Notes: generated by a model from the sequence alone, not told the origin. Positions 33,783 through 47,251 are shown, counted from the stretch's first letter. The stretch: 64,000 nucleotides of DNA from Homarus americanus (GCF_018991925.1 NW_024748870.1:1122400-1186399); one strand, 5' to 3'. Program-made: numbers and translations.

Positions 33783-35032
33783 GGTACATGCGTTGTAATT
33801 ATTCTTGTTAGACCTGTTTTATCATAGAATAATGAAAAAAATGTTTTTTACATCAACATACTAAAATACAATATAACAATTATTTTTTTTATTTTTACAC
33901 TAAAAAGAGGCTTAAGTGTGTTTCTATTTGTACCAAAATGGATGATTTTTAATGTCCACATTTATGATACAAATATTTTTTATGTCTGAGTAAACTTTCA
34001 GATCGACCTTATTGATGTACCCATGACTCAGAGTTAAATAATACCTAACCCAATCTTAGTTCATCAAACTTAATAAGAAATGGGGTAAAATTAACAGTGG
34101 TATAGCATTTTTTATTCTTAGAAAAAGAATTATGTTCATAGATTTTTTATCCTATACATTCAGTAGAGATTTTACCGCTGCAAGTTAGTGAAATGTATCT
34201 ACCTAACAAAACATAACCTTACTTAATTTTACCTTACCTTATCTAACCTAACCGAACGTTACCCTACTTAACCTAAGAATGCCGCAATGCAGATGACAAA
34301 CAATTAAGTTCTCTTTGAAAATTTCAGAATCTTTTTAAAAAAATATATTTGCAGAGACAACATACTTTTTATACTAATTTCTCCAACATATATATGTTAG
34401 GTTAGGTGGTTAATACACAGGACTAATCCGCGAATGAGTTATTTGTATTACTGCTTATTTTCTTACTTTATTTTCATTAGTGAGTTCTGATATGGTAATC
34501 ATTTCTTGGGCAAATATCTTTCTTTGTAGATATTTAGCGCCTAGGCGCCCACTATTTTGTCTTCCCAGCAGTATTAAGCCCGCTCTGCAGCGGTGCTTTT
34601 CCAATGGCTTCAGCTTCAGCATGACGTGTGGAAGTTGCTGCCTGTCTTATATGGACGTAATTTGCGAATTTAGGGAAAAAGACAACGAGACCCTTCAATT
34701 GTTCAAAGACCACGATATTGTTCCTTTTAATAGGGACTGTCCACACTGGGGGAATCCCTGTTCTTTCAGACCGGAAAACAATTTGTTCATCACTTCCTCA
34801 ACGCTCGACATTTCCCGCCGTCACAATAAATCACTCTGCGCACGGGCTGCATAAACGCCAATGCGGCCATATCAATTCACGTTCAGAAAATACCTTAAAT
34901 TTCACCATATCATAGTAAGTTATTTTGTTAATATACCGGAAGGGGGCAGATCCCCCCCGGTAAGAAAGTTAAGTAAGTTTAGATACGTTTGTTTGGTTAG
35001 GTCTGTTTTTCATAACAACAAATGTTAAGGTA
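33783..35032. other. AT-rich DNA with an unrecognised possible coding remnant
   Basis: There are patches of ACCTTACCTTATCTAACC (34220-34270). On the minus strand, MSSVEEVMNKLFSGLKEQGF (from about 34809) and, after a frame change, VVFEQLKGLVVFFPKFANYV (about 34715-34650) look protein-like but match no family I know. A short transposon-derived frame is possible. Confidence 0.3.
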
Positions 35033-35286
35033 CAGTTTCATACAAGATTCTTCGAACACTGCTGGAGACCGCTGGCAACTCAAGACCGTTTGCTTACTAT
35101 AGTACGTATTATAATATAATACGAAACAACAAAGCCCAACCATTAAATTAAGCAACGGGGAACTAAGTAACCATTCACCGTTCACTTTTACATTTATTCA
35201 TAATTTTTACTACGTACTATAGTAAACAAACGGCATTGAGTTGCCAGCTGTCTCCAGCAGTGTTCGAAGAATCTTGAATGACACTG
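35033..35286. mobile_element. Foldback MITE with 75-bp inverted arms and TA duplication
   Basis: Arms 35033-35107 and 35212-35286 are inverted copies with about six mismatches. Both start CAGT and are flanked by TA (35031-35032, 35287-35288). The 104-bp centre has no coding potential. CAGT ends with a TA target site fit a Tc1/mariner-mobilised non-autonomous element. Confidence 0.8.
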
Positions 35287-35439
35287 TACGTTTATTTTAG
35301 AAATATCCATTTTCTAACACATTAGCACAAACTACAACAGTGTCCACTATAAATGCAGTGAAAATCCATCATTTATATATTAATTTTCGATCAATTTCGG
35401 CCGCTGGTTAGTCATGAATAATTACCGGTCATGTAGAGG

Positions 35440-35575
35440 TTGGGTTACGTTAGGTAAAGGTTGGGTTAGGTTAGGTAAAGATTAGGTTAAGTAAAGTTAG
35501 GTTAGGTAAATATTAGGTTAAGTAAAGTTACTGTAGTTTAGGTTAGGTAAGGTAACGTTAGGGTAAGGTACATTT
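35440..35575 (+). repeat. Interstitial TTAGG-like degenerate repeat
   Basis: Repeated GGTTAGGTTAGGTAAAG and TTAGGTTAAGTAAAG phrases. They are degenerate, so not a telomere end, although TTAGG is the common arthropod telomere motif. Confidence 0.65.
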
Positions 35576-35694
35576 CACTAATATTGCGACAAAAAAAAGC
35601 ATGGCTATTGATTGGATTAAATAAAAAACCTATGAACAAATACTTTTTGTAAGAAAAAATGTGATGCATATGTTATGGAATTTACCGAGACCAT

Positions 35695-35696
<2 letters not shown>

Positions 35697-35745
<49 letters not shown>
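35697..35745. repeat. (TA)n microsatellite
   Basis: A run of about 48 bp of alternating TA next to the SINE body, as also seen at 4471-4520. Confidence 0.95.
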
Positions 35746-35747
<2 letters not shown>

Positions 35748-36130
35748 TTTTTAGTCCATATAACACGGGACTTTGGACATATAATCAACGACCTCACCAG
35801 CCAGGACTCGAACCCTGGACCTAATGCATGGGACAGGAACGCTACCGACCATACCACAAGAGCACTAAAAGCAGTTCTAGACTATGTGATATTTCACACA
35901 AAGCCTGTTCATCGAGCTGATGGCACCGTGAACCTCTCATTAGGAACTGCCCGTTCTGCTTATGTGGCTGTCAGTAGCATTTTACAGAATCCAGCTGGTA
36001 TGAAACACGAGGTACCATGTATACTTTATTTTAGTCCATATAACACGCAGACTTTGAACATATAATCAGACCTCACCAGCCACATAGCAGCACGGGCAGT
36101 TCCCAATGAGAGGTTCACGGTCAGCGTTCC
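35746..36130 (-). repeat. tRNA-derived SINE units, minus strand
   Basis: On the minus strand the A-box-like TGGTATGGTCGGTAGCG (about 35870-35854) and B box GGGTTCGAGTCC (about 35816-35805) form a head. It is preceded by the CTAGAACTGCTTTTAG and AGAGGTTCACGG landmarks that also precede the head at 4310. A second partial unit occupies 36010-36130. This is the same family as 4040-4706 in the opposite orientation, more diverged. Confidence 0.7.
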
Positions 36131-36139
36131 CTGGTTCCC

Positions 36140-36655
36140 ATTCCTTATAAAAGTTCCTTGCAAGGAATGTAATATGTTTTACTTAGGCCAGACAGGTAAA
36201 GATCTTGCAACTAGAATTAAACAACACAAATACAGTGTTAGGACAGGCCAGGAATCCAATGCTCTGTTTGTTCATTTGAGGGATAACAAGCATTGCATTG
36301 ACTGGGATAATGCCTCCTCAATATTACCATGTAATTCAATTGATAGTTGGAACATCATAAGAATCTAGTCTCATTAAACATACCGAAGCATTCAACATGA
36401 ATTTGAGTAACGGCATGTACAAAGCTGGACAATTTTGTAATTAAGAAGATTTGTGATCAGGTGAGAAGGCGGGTCACTTGACCATCTGACCTGATCACCA
36501 ACCGTTGTGTGCTTTTTAAAGATTAGTAGGGTCATTACCTAATACCTGACCATTGTGGACCTGGTCTCACCCTCCTCTAATATATACACCTTGATTTGTA
36601 TTACTCTCTCTAGTCTGTACTCACTCCTGAAGATGTGAATTACACAGCGCTTGGG
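36140..36655 (+). pseudogene. Penelope-like element C-terminal GIY-YIG endonuclease fragment and tail
   Basis: The frame reads VPCKECNMFYLGQTGKDL then TRIKQHKYSVRTG, with LFVHLRDNKHCIDW near 36270-36305. This is the CCHH-linked GIY-YIG-type endonuclease of Penelope elements (YLGQTG in place of YIGQTG). A one-base frame change near 36363 separates it from the ESSLIKHTEAFNMN segment that normally continues. The following sequence to about 36655 (CTCCTGAAGATGTG...) resembles Penelope 3' tails. RT is absent, so the copy is 5'-truncated. Confidence 0.8.
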
Positions 36656-36684
36656 AACTGTTTCTTCTTTCCTTGTGGTTATCA

Positions 36685-37281
<597 letters not shown>

Positions 37282-39250
37282 ATGGCACTTGTATCTAAGG
37301 ACGAGGAACCAAAAATCAGCCATCTCAGTCACTATCTTGGGTCTTGGAAGAGCTCCTGAAGTCGGAGTTCTTACCGCATTGAAAAGATGCTTTGGGGCCT
37401 GTGTTTAATCAGAGCCAAATCAGTGAAAGACAAGAACTTACACAGAGCAAAGAGACATTGCCAGTGATATGGCCAAAGCTGTCTTGGCACAGTACCACTC
37501 TGGCTAACGCTCAGTTCAAGCCTCAGTCACTTAACCAAGTCAGGAAGAAGATTAGTGTGAGACTGCCTTGCTGGCCAGTTGGGGAAAAGGCAAGAGATAT
37601 GTCTCTCTTGGGAAGGAAAACTTGCCTGATTAAGGACAGCTTTGTAAGCAACTGGACGGTTGGCTTTGACATAGTGCTTGCAGGGTGCCCAATTGTTCTC
37701 TGTCTCCACCAGGTTTGGATACCGATCATGACTGTAAATCCAGGCCCACATCTCTGCTGTTGCAAGCGTGAACTGAAGATTCCTGTGATCAGGCTGCCGT
37801 TGTCAAAGCACAGAACTGGCAGTATAGGGGCTCTCATGATTTCTAGCAAAGATATTCAGGTCAAGACGAAGCTGCCACAGAGACAGAAGAGGAGTTGAGA
37901 ACTTGAAGGCCAGGGTGAGGGTAAAATGATGATTGGAGTCGAAGCTAAGTTCAGAGTTTAATGACAACTTCTATGGCTGATCCGAGTGCTGACCAGAGAA
38001 TGGTGACTGTCCTTGAAAATAATGATCCCAAACCTTCCAGGCATAAGATTCGAAATGGAAGAATATCCGAGCATAGCTCTGTGTGTACGACTTGCTGGTC
38101 TCAGAGAAACTGCAGAGATAGCAACAGCTGCCTGTGGATTGACGGTGGTTTGATAACACCTGATGATGTTCACCTGGTGATAGATCACTGTAAAAGTAAG
38201 GAGAGCTCAGGAAAACTTTGTGGTAACCTAGAAGGGTTGATAAGGGATACTGAAAATGGAGTCAATTGTTTTGTTCTTTGATGGGAGGATGACACTAAAG
38301 TGTTCATGAAAGTTGGAATTCACAGCAAGTTGTTTCCTGCATTGAAGGAGGAACACTACTCTCCTGCTGCAGTGAACCAGGAGGGAAGTATTTGTGGCAT
38401 TCCTCCAGAAGAAGATGACATCAGAGCCAGCTGAATAATGAGATAACATTGTGAACTGGCTCAGAGAGAGAGGAACGTAGACCAGACCCTGCCACCTTGA
38501 CCCATTGGGAGGGACAGCACCAACACGAACTGGGAATTGTAAGGGAGGTCATACAGTGGATAGAGCCGGAAGATTGGGAGGAAGCTGGTCTGGACTGGTA
38601 TGACCTCCACCAACGAGTTGCCACTCAGACATATCTGATCCAGGGGCTGGATGGCAAGACTCTTTCAAACAACAGATGGTCTGGTCCTCTTTGGCAGAAG
38701 ATGTTGGAGCTCTGCCACACTGAGTTAAGAAATAAATCGAGCTTTGAAAAATCACAGTTGGCCCTCACTCGTTGAGCTTGCACATACTGTCATTGACGAC
38801 CTGATACTGACCAATTACACTATGGTTACATGATTTGATTATACCATGAAACTGGGGTCATCTTTTGATAGACTTGCTTTACCTGCAGATAGGTCCAGTC
38901 TCCACATTCTGGGTAGCTCCTACAACGGCTCTGGTTCTGCAATTTGGGTCACTCATCATAAACTAGAAAGGAACCAGCTTCACAACCTGAGACTTATCCC
39001 AGTCGCCAATGGTGTCTACTTGCCAAATTGGTTCAACACAAGGTCAAGTCATCGTTCGAAGGTCAGGGCATATTCTCTTCCAGCTTGAGCTCCTGAGAAG
39101 TCAGCAAGGAGTTGTTCAGATTGTGGAGCAGACTGTGAGAGATCTTCTGGTAATGCTCATCGAGAGCAGTTCTGCAGACAATGTGCTCTGCAGGATGAGG
39201 AAATTAACTGATCAAAAAGATCTTGGATATGAGACTTGGGGATCTGGGCA
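37282..39250 (+). pseudogene. Degenerate copy of an arthropod multi-copy transposon-like protein
   Basis: An ATG at 37282 begins MALVSKDEEPKISHLS, soon shifting frame. Further pieces are CFGACV (about 37395), a CPRELK-like CCKRELKIPVIRLPL segment (about 37755-37800), WIDGGLITPDDVHLVIDH (about 38135-38190), a VFMKV block, NIVNWLRER (38440-38475), VIQWIE, and LIQGLDGKTLSNNRWSGPL (38635-38690). Its order equals that of arthropod repetitive proteins with an NELPLRHL-x-LDG core. The open copy at 63396-64000 aligns to 38025-38630, which shows that this one has many indels and stops. Function is unknown, probably transposase-derived. Confidence 0.65.
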
Positions 39251-39864
39251 CTGACGGAGTCAGTTGGTGACCCGATTCCTTCAAGGGTCACCAAAGATGA
39301 ATCCAATCTAGAGTGCCAAGACCCTCACTGATCTGTAGATCTGGATAACATCCAGGCTGGCGTGAGCCCCTCTTACCTGCAGCCTCACCAATGTTCCGTC
39401 AGGCTTTCTGGACAACCCCAGCCGTGTCCCTGCCTGGCCCTACGCACCCAGGTCGAGGCAGTTCTGCAGACAATGCTCTGCAGTAGAGATGAGAAGAGAA
39501 AGTGGCAATCAGATCTTGGATATGAGACACATCCGAGCTCAGGTATTTGATGATTTTGTTTTCTAAGGAATATTAAATTTAATAAATGATGTCAAGATCA
39601 TTCGTTTCACTATTCTGGATCATTTTCATCCTAATAAATTAACCTGATACATATACTTTACTTTAAATAAGCTATTTAGTGGTGTTGGTAAAGGTTAGAA
39701 TACTGAATTTTCATAAGATTTGAATTAAAATTTACCTAGCAAAAAATGAGAACTTTTCAAATCTGAAGATATCACATGATTCTGCACATAGAACTACATC
39801 ATTAATACCATGGGCCGATTTTTCAAACTCAAAAAAAAAAATTCGCCTCCGTATGACACCTAAT
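39251..39864. other. Spacer, partly tail of the degenerate element
   Basis: The phrases GCAGTTCTGCAGACAATG and ATCTTGGATATGAGAC occur both near 39168-39235 and near 39450-39530, a short internal duplication. Then AT-rich DNA follows up to the satellite array. Confidence 0.45.
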
Positions 39865-42800
39865 GACCATGATATAACAACCACGACGATGAGCATAACC
39901 ACGACAATGATTATAACAACCACGAGTATAATTATAACAACCACGACGATGATTATAAAATCACAACTATGATCATAACGAAGTCATAACAATGACTATG
40001 ATTGTAACAACCCGACCATGAGTATAACAACCACGACCATGATAATAAAAACCACGACTATGACTATAACAACCACGACTATGATTTTAACATCCACGAC
40101 CATGATTATAACAACCACGACCATTATTATAACAACCGACCATTATTATAACAACCACGGCCATGATTATAACAACCACGACCGCCAGTTATAACAACCA
40201 CGACCATGATTATAACAACCACAACTATGATTATAACACCCGACCAAGATTATAACAACCGACTACTATGATTATAACAACCACGACCATGATTATAATA
40301 ACCACGACCATTATAACAACCCGACTATGATTATAACACCCACGACTATCATTATAACAGCTACGACAGTCATAACCAGACCATGATTATAACACCCACA
40401 ACTATGATTATAACCAACCGACCATGATTATAACAACCACGACCATGATTATTCACAAAAAGACTATGATTATAACACGACCATGATTATAACAACCACT
40501 AATACGATTATACCAATCACTACTATGATTATAACAACCATGACCATGAGTATAACAACCACGACGATGAGCATAACCCGACCATGATTATAACAACCAC
40601 GACCATGATTATAACAACCACGACCATGATTATAACAACCACGACCATGATTATAATAACCACGACCATGATTATAACAACACGACGATGATTATAACAA
40701 GCACGACTATGATTATAACAACGATGACCATGATTATAACAACCACTTAATGATTATAAATAACCACGACCATGATTACAACAACCACGACCATGATTAT
40801 AACAACCACGACCATGATTACAACAACCAATGACCATGATTACAACAACCAGGACCATGATTATAACAAGCACGACTATGATTATAACAACTACGACCAT
40901 GATTATAACAACCACGACCATGATTACAACAACCACGAATTATGATTACAAACAACCAGACCATGATTATGACAAGTATGATTGACTATGATTATGAAAG
41001 CACGACTATGATTATAACAACCACGACTATGATTATAACAACCACGACCATGATTATAACAACCACGACTATGATTATAAAATACAAGACCGTGATTATA
41101 ACAACCACGACCATGATTATGACAAGCACGACTATGATTATAACAACCACGACTATGATTATAACAACCACGACCATGATTATAATAATCACGACCCTGA
41201 TTATAACAACCACGACTATGATCATAACCACGACCATGATTATTACAACCACGACAATGATTATAACAAACACGACAATGATTATAACAACCACGACCAT
41301 GATTATAACTACCACGACAATGATTATAACAACCACGACTATGATTATGACAACCAAAACCATGATAATAACAACCAAGACAATGATTATAACAACCACG
41401 ACCATGATTATAACAACCACGACCATGATTTTAACAACCACGACCATGATTATAACAAACACGACCATGATTATAACAACCACGACAATGATTATAAAAT
41501 AGAAGACCATGATTATAACAACCACGGCGATGATTATAATAACCACGACCATGATTATAATAATCACGACCTTGATTATAACTACCAGGACCAAGATTAT
41601 AACATCCAGGACCATGATTATAACAACCACGACCATAACTATAACAACCGCAACTATGATTTTAACAACTACGACCATGATTATAACAATTACAACCATG
41701 ATTATAACAACCAGGACCATGATTATAACATCCAGGACCATTATTATAACAACCACGACCATAACTTTAACAACCAAAACTATGATCATAACAACCACGA
41801 CCATGACTATAACAATGACGACCATGATTATAACAACCACGACCATGATTAAAACAACCACGATCATGATTATAACAACCACGACCATGATTATAACAAC
41901 CACGACTATGATCATAACCACGACCATGATTATAACAACCACGACCATGATTATAAACACCCACCAATATGATTATAACAACCACGACCATAATTATAAC
42001 AACCACGACTATGATTATATCACACACGACTCTGACTATATCACCCACGACCATGATTATAACACCTACGACTATGATTATAACAACCACGACCATGATT
42101 ATAACAACCACGACCATGATCATAACAACCACGACCATGATTATAACAACTACGACCATGATCATAACAACTACAACCATGATTATAACAACCACGACAA
42201 TGATCATAACCACGACTATGATTATGACAACCACGACCATGATTATAACAACCACGACCATGATTATAACAACCACGATCTTGATTATAACAGCCACTAC
42301 CATGATTATAACAACCACGACCATGATTATAACAACGACGACTATGATTATAACAACAACGACCATGATTTTAACAACCACGACCATGAATATAATATCC
42401 ACGACTATGATCATAACCACTACCATGATTATAACAACCACGACCATGATTATAACAACCACGACCATGATTATAACAACCACGACCATGACTATTACAA
42501 CCAAAACTATGATTATAACAACCACGACCATGATTATAGCAACGACGACAATGATTATAACAATCACGACCATAATTATAGCAACCACGATCATGATTAT
42601 AACAACCACGACCATGATTATAACAACCACCACTATGATCATAACCACGACCATGATTATAACAACCACGACCATGATTATAGCAACAACGACTATGATT
42701 ATATCACCCACGACCATGATTATATCAACCACGACCATGGTTATAACAACCACGACTATGATTATAACAACCACGACCATGATTATAACAACTCCGATCA

Positions 42801-44876
42801 TGATTATAACAACCACGACCATGATTATAACAGCCACCACTATGATCATAACCACGACCATGATTATAACAACCATGACCATGATTATAGCAACCACGAC
42901 TATGATTATATCACCCACGACCATGATTATATCAACCACGACCATGGTTATAACAACCACGACTATGATTATAACAACCACGACCATGATCATAACAACT
43001 TTGACCATAATTATAACAAAAACGACAATGATTGTAACAACCAAGACTATGGTCATAACCACGACCATGATTATGACAACCACGACCATGTTTAAAACAA
43101 CTACGACCATGATTATACCAACGACGACCATGATTATGACAACCACGACCATAATTATAACAACCACTACCATGATTATAACAACCACGACCATGATTAT
43201 AACAACCACGACCATGATTGTAATAACCACGACTATGATCATAATCACGACCATGATTATTGCAACCACGACCAAGATTATAACAACCACGACCATGATT
43301 ATAACAACCACGACCATGACTATAACAACTACAACTATGATTATAACAACCACGACCATGATTATAACAGCGACGACCATGATTATAACAACCAAGACCA
43401 TGATTATAACAACCACGACCATGATTATAACAACGGCGACCATGATTATAACAACCACTTCCATGATTATAACAATCACAACTATGATTATAACCATGAT
43501 CATGATTATAACAACCACGACCATGATTATAAACCACCACAAATATGATTATAACAACCACGACCATGATTATATCAACCACGACCATGATAATAACAAG
43601 CAAGAGTATGATTATAACAACCACGACCATGATTAAATCACACACGACTTTGATTATATCACCCACGACCATGATTATAACAAGCAAGACTATGATTATA
43701 ACAACCACGACCATGATTATAACAACCACGACCATGATTATTATAACCACGGCCATGATTATAAGAACCACGACCATGATTATAATAACCACGACCATGA
43801 TTATAACTATCACAACCATAATTATAACAACGACGACCATGATTATAAGAAGCACGAGTATGATTATAACAACCGCGACCATGATTATATCAACGACGAC
43901 CAAGATTATAACAACCACGACCATGTTTATAACAAGCACGACCATGATTATAACAAGCACGACTATGATTATAACAACCACGACCATGATTATAACAACG
44001 ACGACCAAGATTATAAGAACCACGACAATGATTATAACAACCACGACCATGATTATAACAAGCACGACTATGATTATAACAACCACGACCATGATTATAA
44101 CATCGACGACCAAGATTATAACAACCACGACCATGATTATAACAACCACGACAATGATAATAACAACCACGATCATGATTATAACAACCACGATCATGAT
44201 TATAACAACCAGGATCATGATTATAACAACCACGACCATGATTCTAACAACCACGACCATGATTATTATAACCACGACCATGATTATAACAACCACGACC
44301 ATGATTATAATAACCACGACCATGATTATAACAATCACAACCATGATTATAACAACGACGACCATGATTATAACAACCACGACCATGATTATAACAACCA
44401 CGACTATGATTATAACAACCACGACCATAATTATAACAACCACGACTATGATTATAACAACCACTTCCATGATTATTTTCAACCACGACTATGATCATAA
44501 CCACGACCATAATTATAACAACCACGACTATGATTATAACAACCACGTCCATGATTATTTTCAACCACGACCATGATCATAACAACTATGACCATGATTA
44601 TAACAACCACGACCATGAATATAACAACCACGACTATGATCATAACAACCACGTCCATGATTATAACAACCACTACCATGATTATAAGAACCACTACCAT
44701 GATTATAACAATGACGACCATGATTATAACAACCAGGACCATGATTATAACAACCACGACCATGATTATAACAACCATGACCATGATTATTGCAACCACG
44801 ACCATGATTATAACAACCACGACCATGATTATAACAACCACGACCATTATTATAGCAATCAGGAACATGATTATAA
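39865..44876. repeat. Main 21-bp satellite array, over 5 kb, interrupted by scaffold gap
   Basis: More than 230 units begin GATTATAACAACC and end GACCAT. Single-base variants and 18-bp units (lacking AAC) are scattered. The left 1 kb is more degenerate. A 210-bp higher-order period is visible (42691 and 42901 share ATATCACCC, ATATCAACC and GGTTATAAC variant units in the same order). Because 21 is a multiple of three and stops fall in only one frame per strand, four frames stay open for hundreds of codons; none is a credible gene. The array runs into 100 Ns at 44877. Confidence 0.97.
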
Positions 44877-44976
44877 NNNNNNNNNNNNNNNNNNNNNNNN
44901 NNNNNNNNNNNNNNNNNNNNNNNNNNNNNNNNNNNNNNNNNNNNNNNNNNNNNNNNNNNNNNNNNNNNNNNNNNNN
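44877..44976. other. Assembly gap (100 N)
   Basis: Exactly 100 N between the 21-bp array and its usual flank, so true array length is unknown. Confidence 0.99.
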
Positions 44977-45022
44977 CTGTACCACCGGACTCGGCACCGG
45001 GCACGAAGGGCCGACGATCACT
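44977..45022. repeat. Satellite flank fragment
   Basis: CTGTACCACCGGACTCGGC...CGATCACTTGT matches 6783-6829 and the complement of 52760-52810, the standard border of the 21-bp array unit. Confidence 0.75.
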
Positions 45023-45148
45023 TGTAACATCTATAACTACAAGTGTAACATCTATAACTACAAGTGTAACACCTATCACTACAAGTATAACATATATAAC
45101 TATAAGTGTAGCATGTATCACTACAAGTATAACATCTATTATCACCTG
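45023..45148. repeat. Second, unrelated 21-bp tandem repeat
   Basis: Six copies of a unit beginning TGTAACATCTATAAC and ending TACAAG. The sequence differs from the main satellite although the length is equal. Confidence 0.9.
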
Positions 45149-45150
45149 GT

Positions 45151-45314
45151 CAACAGATGTACTCACACCGGACGTGCAGGTGACACGAGGTCTACAGGTG
45201 TACTCACATTGGGCCAGCAGAACACTCTAGGTCAACAGATGTACTCACACTGGGCAAGCAGGACACATGAGGTCTACAGATGTACTCACACTGGGACAGC
45301 AGGACACACCACGT
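45151..45314. repeat. 41-bp tandem repeat, four copies
   Basis: Units start at 45151, 45192, 45233 and 45274. Each begins CWACAGRTGTACTCACA and ends in a CACRAGGT-like phrase. Confidence 0.9.
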
Positions 45315-45984
45315 CCAGACGGATGAATTGTTCAAGCTTCTGATCAATCCACTCGCCGCCGACACCCCTGCTGATTCCCCACCATCGCTCCTATGGGGAG
45401 TTTGTTTTACATTATAAACCCTTTTTATCACATCATTAATGTTGCCTATTGTGTGTTTTTATTGATAGATTACTAGAGGTGTTGATAGATTAATGGATTA
45501 AGATATAATAAAGACTGCATTAGGCCCTGCCTAACAGACAGTAATATTTGTATAATTGTGGGCTGCATACCTGTATATTAGTGTTATACAATTACTACAC
45601 CCACGGTAATTAAACTACGAGCACGTGTCTAGTAAATACTGCATAACTAATTTCTTATGTCAATGATACGGTCACGTAACCTCTTTGGCTTTCAAATGAC
45701 CTCTGCATACAATTGTCTAGCAGAAGTCATCAACTAACTTGCCCGTTATTCTCTTTTAACCCCGGCATCTCAAACTGATCACCAGGGTTTCCTTAAGTTC
45801 CCTACACAGGGTACTCGCTTCATACTTTCCTAAGCTAACATACTCACAAAGTTAGTTATGGTGATACCATTCGTAAATTGCGCTTATAGACTATTTCTAA
45901 AAAGAAAAAGAAAAAGAAACAATTATTTGTACACCTCGGTGTGTGAACCCCTCTTTACACGATTAGCTAACAAACCTACACAAG
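45315..45984. other. Spacer without recognised gene
   Basis: AT-rich DNA with only short frames. Confidence 0.55.
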
Positions 45985-46160
45985 GCACAGTCACAATCCA
46001 AAGTTTCGACACCCCCCTGGCTGGGTGTTCGCCGAGGCCAGGGTTGAGGTAAGGCTTTGTGATCTGATGCAGACTAGTTCAATAATATGGTAACGAGGCA
46101 CTACGATGGTGAGGTACACATTCCACCACCACAACACTCCGAGACTCATAGCACAGGAGA
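45985..46160 (-). repeat. Dispersed repeat shared with 58.61-58.75 kb
   Basis: GGCTGGGTGTTCGCCGAGGC and the following CCAGGGTTGAGG plus CAACACTCCGAGACTCA recur in reverse complement at 58615-58745. About 40 bp is extra in this copy. Confidence 0.7.
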
Positions 46161-46378
46161 ACAGGAAAGAACTTATTACAAACTTTGACATGATATGAAC
46201 TTGCATAACAGATGCAATCATAACATTGTTGCCACACATAACAATAACATGTTAAGATTGGACCATGAAAAACTTTGCCCGCTCCCAAAACACTGGCTTG
46301 GAACCACTAGATGCGAGTCCTCGTATTACACATGAATCATCAGGGCAGCATATCTATACATATAAAACAAAGAAGTAT

Positions 46379-46422
46379 GTCTGTGTGTGTGTTTGTTTGT
46401 GTGTTTGTGTGTATGTGTGTCC
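46379..46422. repeat. GT-rich microsatellite
   Basis: (TG)n with TTTG interruptions, followed by CCGCACTAGAATCTCGGAAAC. Confidence 0.85.
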
Positions 46423-46450
46423 GCACTAGAATCTCGGAAACTACGTTATC

Positions 46451-46850
46451 GATCTGTAGTGATGATGGATGGTGTTATATGTAGTGATGATGATGGATGG
46501 TGTTATATGTAGTGATGATGGATGATGTTATTTGTAGTGATGATGGGTGGTGTTATATGTAGTGATGATGGATGGTGTTATATGTAGTGATGATGAATGG
46601 TGTTATATGTAGTGATGATGAATGATATTATATGAAGTGATGATAGGTGGTGTTATATGTAGTGATGATACATGGTGTTATATGTAGTGATAATGGATGG
46701 TGTTATATGTAGTGATGATGGATAATGTTATATGTAGTGATGATGGATGGTGTTATATGTAGTGATGATGGGTGGTGTTATATGTAGTGATGATGAATGG
46801 TGTTATATGTAGTGATGATGGATGATGTTATATGTAGTGATGATTAGACA
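46451..46850. repeat. 25-bp minisatellite
   Basis: About 16 units begin GATGGATGGTGTTATATG and end TAGTGAT, with few substitutions. Confidence 0.92.
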
Positions 46851-46923
46851 ATAAAATAATAGCAGTTTAATGCGAAAAAATATATTTTTGCTGTCCCGTT
46901 GTACTGAAAAACATGGTGGAACT

Positions 46924-47251
46924 TGTATGTATATTATGTATGCTGGATTATATATTATGTATGTATATTATGTATGTGCTCCATTTATGTATTATTTATT
47001 CAGCCTAGCTAGCAGCGTGTGGCAATGTAATTACCATATCCCACATGCTTAATTAATGTTGGCGACGTATGGAAGCTGCTAATGTCTCACTTGCCATACG
47101 TCGTCTATAGAACAGATTGACAAGGAGCCAAGCTGAGGGCGGTACTTCCCTCTGTGTACATATCTCTGATCCAGTAAAATCGAACCTACAAAATCTATAC
47201 AGGTGTTTATGTTCTCTCACCAATGGCCAGACTTATTATCAGAACATAACA
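46924..47251 (+). repeat. 5' LTR
   Basis: Starts TGTATGTATATTATG and ends CAGAACATAACA. It matches the 3' LTR except for small indels and a variable stretch before the last 12 bases. Confidence 0.93.

Noticed and set aside
34480..34915. 124-codon plus-strand frame as a host exon
   Set aside because: The opposite strand looks more protein-like across two frames, and neither matches a family I know, so only a low-confidence note is given.
37392..37898. 168-codon frame read as an intact protein
   Set aside because: It is one frame of a decayed multi-copy protein; neighbouring homologous blocks lie in other frames, so only the pseudogene call is kept.
40942..45030. Long frames of 180-591 codons on both strands (Thr/Ile-, Val/Ile-, Asn/His/Asp-rich)
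   Set aside because: All are translations of the 21-bp satellite; open only because the unit is seven codons without a stop in those frames.
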